A DNA stretch of 64,000 nucleotides, from assembly GCF_026151205.1 (NCBI RefSeq), contig NC_087077.1, positions 7,617,983 through 7,681,982 of the forward strand. Reading direction: 5' to 3'. This DNA is from Bolinopsis microptera (Eukaryota; Ctenophora; Tentaculata; Lobata; Bolinopsidae). Under the pieces are notes generated by a model. It had not been told where the DNA came from, did not search any database, and was given only the letters and a program-made list of their open reading frames with translations. Shown here in pieces: positions 55,307 to 64,000 of this stretch (positions are counted from its first letter, which is position 1; each line of letters begins with the position of its first letter). A program made the translations under genes and the position numbers.

Positions 55307-55934
55307 AAAGGTCATGGAGTGCTTTTTGGATGGGGGTCTTAACTGCTTTTTGTTGTGATGTGATTTAGTGGATTTTATATATATTATCATTTATCACAAA
55401 GGGTTTTATTTTTACCTCAGTTTTTAAATTTGTACCATTTTTACAGAATTTTTATATAGGGTCATTGCTATATTATGTGTATATTGTTTGAATATTTCTT
55501 TTTTATAAATATGTAGCGTATACCTTCAACTTTGTATTTTTCCACAATGATTATATAGCACGACGCGCGCCCAAATTACTATCAATACTTGAGGGTGCTA
55601 AAATCGAGCGTCGACTGATATTACGAATAAAATCAAATATGAATTGGTTCAGGGAGTGTTTGTTGGGTGATGGCTTGAACCGCTTGTTGTTGTGATGTGA
55701 GCATGTAAATTATATAGCTACATGATACAGAAAATGTACTTTTATTTATAGTTAACCACTTTATATTCTAAAAACTGGATCATGATGCACTCCGTTTGAG
55801 CCAAGAGGCTTGAAAAAATGAAACTACACTTACACAATTTATTGTCAACTCGCGGTCACAAGTTTTCGACGATTCTATTAAACGATTTACCTTGAACCTC
55901 TCTAGCTTATAAAATCTTTTTCTCCCCTTTTTGC
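55307..55934. other. Probable 3' UTR of RLE LINE, then intergenic
   Basis: About 55307-55560 is AT-rich trailing sequence after the LINE stop. The rest has no recognisable gene. Confidence 0.35.
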
Positions 55935-56215
55935 GGTTCTTACTAAATCGCTCGCCCAAAAATTTCACGTGACTTAATTGGTTTTTTTTGGTTTTGCAGC
56001 CGTACAAAACGGTTTTACATAAACCCTAATCCCAACCCTAACCCTAACTATAACCCCGAAGCTATCCATAATCTTAACCACAACCCCAACCCTAACCCGA
56101 GCCCTAAACAATCGAATTCACGTTTAACTAGCCTGTCACGTGACCAAAACGGTTTTTTGCCCATAACTCTCCAGGGAAGCATTTTAACCCTACGTCATGG
56201 GGGGTGATTCGGAAT
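55935..56215 (-). repeat. Dispersed repeat with TTAGGG-like core, copy 2
   Basis: Reverse-orientation copy of 12463-12770. The core reads AACCCTAATCCCAACCCTAA with further degenerate units. CACGTGAC words lie on both sides of the core in both copies. Confidence 0.7.
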
Positions 56216-56465
56216 CAGCGTCCAAAAATACACCTATTTAGATCACTTTCATGCCTAAAGGGCCTTTTCACAAGAATTTTCTTAAAATTTGGGCGAGTGA
56301 TTTAGTAGGAGCGCCTTTTTGCACTTAGCCAGTAGTGACAATGAGCTTGTGATTTCATACTGTTATTATTATCAAACATGTCAATCTTACAAATGTCAAC
56401 AATTTTAAAATAATTTAGAACCTAAACGTGATCCTTTGTAAGATTATATGTCCCAAAAGTCAAAT

Positions 56466-56843
56466 TCACTTGTACTCAAGTATAAAGTCGAACAATTTAC
56501 TCCAATAGCCACGGTTACTAGCAAGTTCTCTCAAATGAAGAATATCATCATACGACTCCAGCAAGATGAAACGCTTCCAGAGGTCAACCTTCAGGTGGTG
56601 TAGGAGGTTACGTCTGTGAGCCCCGAGTCTACCAACTTCACTACACATCTCGACAGCAAAGCACAGCGCAGCTTGAGCTGGTGACCTTTCTTTGCTCCTC
56701 AATATGTGTCCTAGCATCTTCCACCTAGATAACTCAGCACGCTCAGACATAGGGGTAGAGTTACTCTGTTTGTATAGGGTATCTTTGTATAGGGTATCTT
56801 TGGACATCATACTGTTGAAGAATAAATTTCTAGTACCATCCAA
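56466..56843 (-). pseudogene. LINE RT C-terminal fragment
   Basis: 125 residues including STPMSERAELSRWKMLGH, ILRSKERSPAQAALCFAVE and GRLGAHRRNLLHHLKVDL. This is the post-RT tail of a jockey/RTE-like LINE, of a different family from 48520-48966. The upstream part is replaced by a short duplicated GTATAGGGTATCTTT. 5' truncated. Confidence 0.65.
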
Positions 56844-58616
56844 TCCTTGAAGGAATTACAAGTTTAAGTTCCTTCATATTATATTTGACTAACAAATGAC
56901 AGTTGTTTTGCATACTTCTTTATTTAAATTTACGATCACTGCAGCTTCGGTGTGTAAATCAAAACCATCTTTACCTGCAGCAATGTTTTGTAGGTCATCT
57001 AATCGACCTCTCAGTAACTACTCAGCTGTCTGTGCTGTGCATCTATCACCCACATTTAAGAATTTGTTTGTCTAACCTCACCCATGGATGCATCAGTAAC
57101 GGGTTTCACACTACCCATGCTTTTTGCCAGGTCCCCATTTGTATTATATTCCTATTCTCGCTACTTTCTCCAGACAAAAGTTTTTTGTAATTTTCAAAAT
57201 CTAGTTTAATGTTCAGTACTTTGTTAATCAAATTTAATTCACCTACCCATGAGCTTACAAGTACTACAACCAGTATCCCGATAGTATGGGATGAAATCGG
57301 GCATCTACTTTGACATTATTCAGTGAATAAATTGCTGATTCAAAGAAATAGTACAGATTGGTTAATCTTAATGAAATAATTAAAACTTTGTCCCCTAATT
57401 AATTTTATATGATTTCATTAGTTAAAAGCATGATTCTAAATGGTCAGAATTTTACTAGCATCAGTAACTGGGTCTCAGAGATTGTGCAGTGCATTAATCA
57501 GGATGGCTTCCGATTGGCTAGAATGTGATGTACATCATTATCTTGATTGGATGTCAGTTTCATTAAATCAACTCATATCTTTTATACCATGTTAATCTTC
57601 TCGTCGAGTATTGCATCACTTCGCCCACCACGTCCTCTGTGATGTTTTGTTTTTGCTGAGCTTGTCAAATTTGAAATCCTATCACTTGCACTTTTTTTGA
57701 TGATAATACCTCCGAATGATGAGGTTAAAAAACATGTAAATGCCAATTGTACCCAGTAGTACTACTTACAAGGCTGATATTAGTCTGACATAAACATGAG
57801 AGTAATGTAATAATCCCTTTTAATTTTAGAAGTTATTTAGTTAAGGGTTGAAGTTGTGTTATCCGGCCTCAAGCCATTTCACTTACAGTTCTTTTTCTGT
57901 ATCACCCATCTAACTCGTACTCCACCTCTCTATTTTATGACAGGAGCTGTTAATCCTGGTTGTGCTGGAATTACCTCTCAATCTTACATCTACTTGGATG
58001 AGATCATGCAATATGTGGCAACGTGAACTCCATTTGCAGTCTAATATATGATCTAACATTCTCTGGTTGCTCCAATGTCTAGTTCATCCTGTTTTTTATG
58101 GTGATCGTTAGCTTTGTGTCGTTTGTGTCATATTGAAATGCTGAGATTAAAATGCTGTCTTGTAGTTTAACGATACAAATTAGCCAATTTTATAACTTTT
58201 GTATCAAATTATATTATCGATGGATTCACCTAAAATCTATTGAGTGCACAATGGAAAATTTATTCGAAGTAATCATAAAATTACCCTATCTTAATGAAAT
58301 AATTAAAACTTGGTCTCCTAATTAATTATTATTAACGCTATTTCATCCCATTAGCTTAGAGCTTTAAAGCAAGCTCCTTATCGGTCAGAATTTTACTAGT
58401 GTCATGATAACTGATGACGTCATTATCTTGATAGTATCATTTATTTTAATGTAATCATATCATGTTTATTTATTTGCAGATTAGTTAATTAGTTTGTTCA
58501 TCACTTTCTCTACTACATTATGTTTGTACTAACCTAAGTTACTTGTCAAGTTTAATATTTTTTGTTGTTGTTGATAATAATTCTAACCTCAATAATTTTC
58601 TAGCAAGTCAATCAAC
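56844..58616. other. 5' flank of VCP
   Basis: No other gene found. Two blocks repeat each other loosely (about 57360-57470 and 58280-58400, sharing AATGAAATAATTAAAACTT and GGTCAGAATTTTACTAG). The VCP promoter should lie here; no TATA box or core element could be assigned. TTTTCTAG at 58595-58602, 14 bp before the ATG, is acceptor-like. Confidence 0.4.

Positions 58617-64000
<5,384 letters not shown>

Noticed and set aside
56030-56105. Chromosome-end telomere
   Set aside because: The TTAGGG-like words are degenerate, internal to a repeat that also occurs at 12463, and flanked by ordinary sequence.

Overview
The window is animal (metazoan) nuclear DNA: intron-containing genes with GT-AG junctions, an AT-rich background, and about half the length made of transposable elements of many classes. 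Conserved host genes are VCP/p97 (5' two-thirds, right edge, + strand), GRWD1 (- strand), two tandem copies of the ribosomal stalk protein gene RPLP2 (- strand), and a rhodopsin-class GPCR (+ strand). The mix of LINE types, the compact RPLP2-GRWD1 spacing and AG acceptor-like sites just upstream of several start codons fit an early-branching invertebrate, perhaps a hydrozoan-like cnidarian that uses spliced leaders. That placement is inference; nothing here fixes the species.

Layout. 1-13.8 kb: no host gene found; mariner-like end, a 1,245-bp tandem duplication carrying a LINE remnant, a 150-bp-arm foldback, a non-autonomous Helitron, and a family with degenerate TTAGGG-like repeats. 13.85-23.96 kb: one 10.1-kb palindromic mobile element with 19-bp terminal inverted repeats, a TTA target duplication, and two long arms (4.2 and 4.8 kb), each carrying an outward-facing TATA promoter, the same unrecognised gene broken by one in-frame TAA, and 315-bp tandem repeats; a hAT MITE sits in the right arm only. 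24.4-33 kb: the host gene cluster GRWD1, GPCR, RPLP2 x2. The GPCR lies inside intron 1 of GRWD1 if the distal first exon is used.

35-47 kb: a LINE of the CR1-like group whose ORF1 joins an AlkB-type 2-oxoglutarate/Fe(II) dioxygenase domain to an SGNH hydrolase domain. Its ORF2 (PHD finger, APE endonuclease, reverse transcriptase) is split by a 5.7-kb LTR retrotransposon that carries only gag and protease and has an intact GGAAA duplication. 47-56.9 kb: small stem-loop MITEs with long G runs, LINE 3' fragments of at least three kinds, a second Helitron copy, and a 1.5-kb element whose ends are G/C homopolymers and whose middle is about 1 kb of polypyrimidine. 58.6-64 kb: VCP, eleven exons visible, running off the window.

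The strongest candidates for something undescribed are the AlkB-SGNH LINE ORF1, the 10.1-kb palindromic element with its unknown gene, and the RPLP2-GRWD1 arrangement, which looks like a trans-spliced operon.
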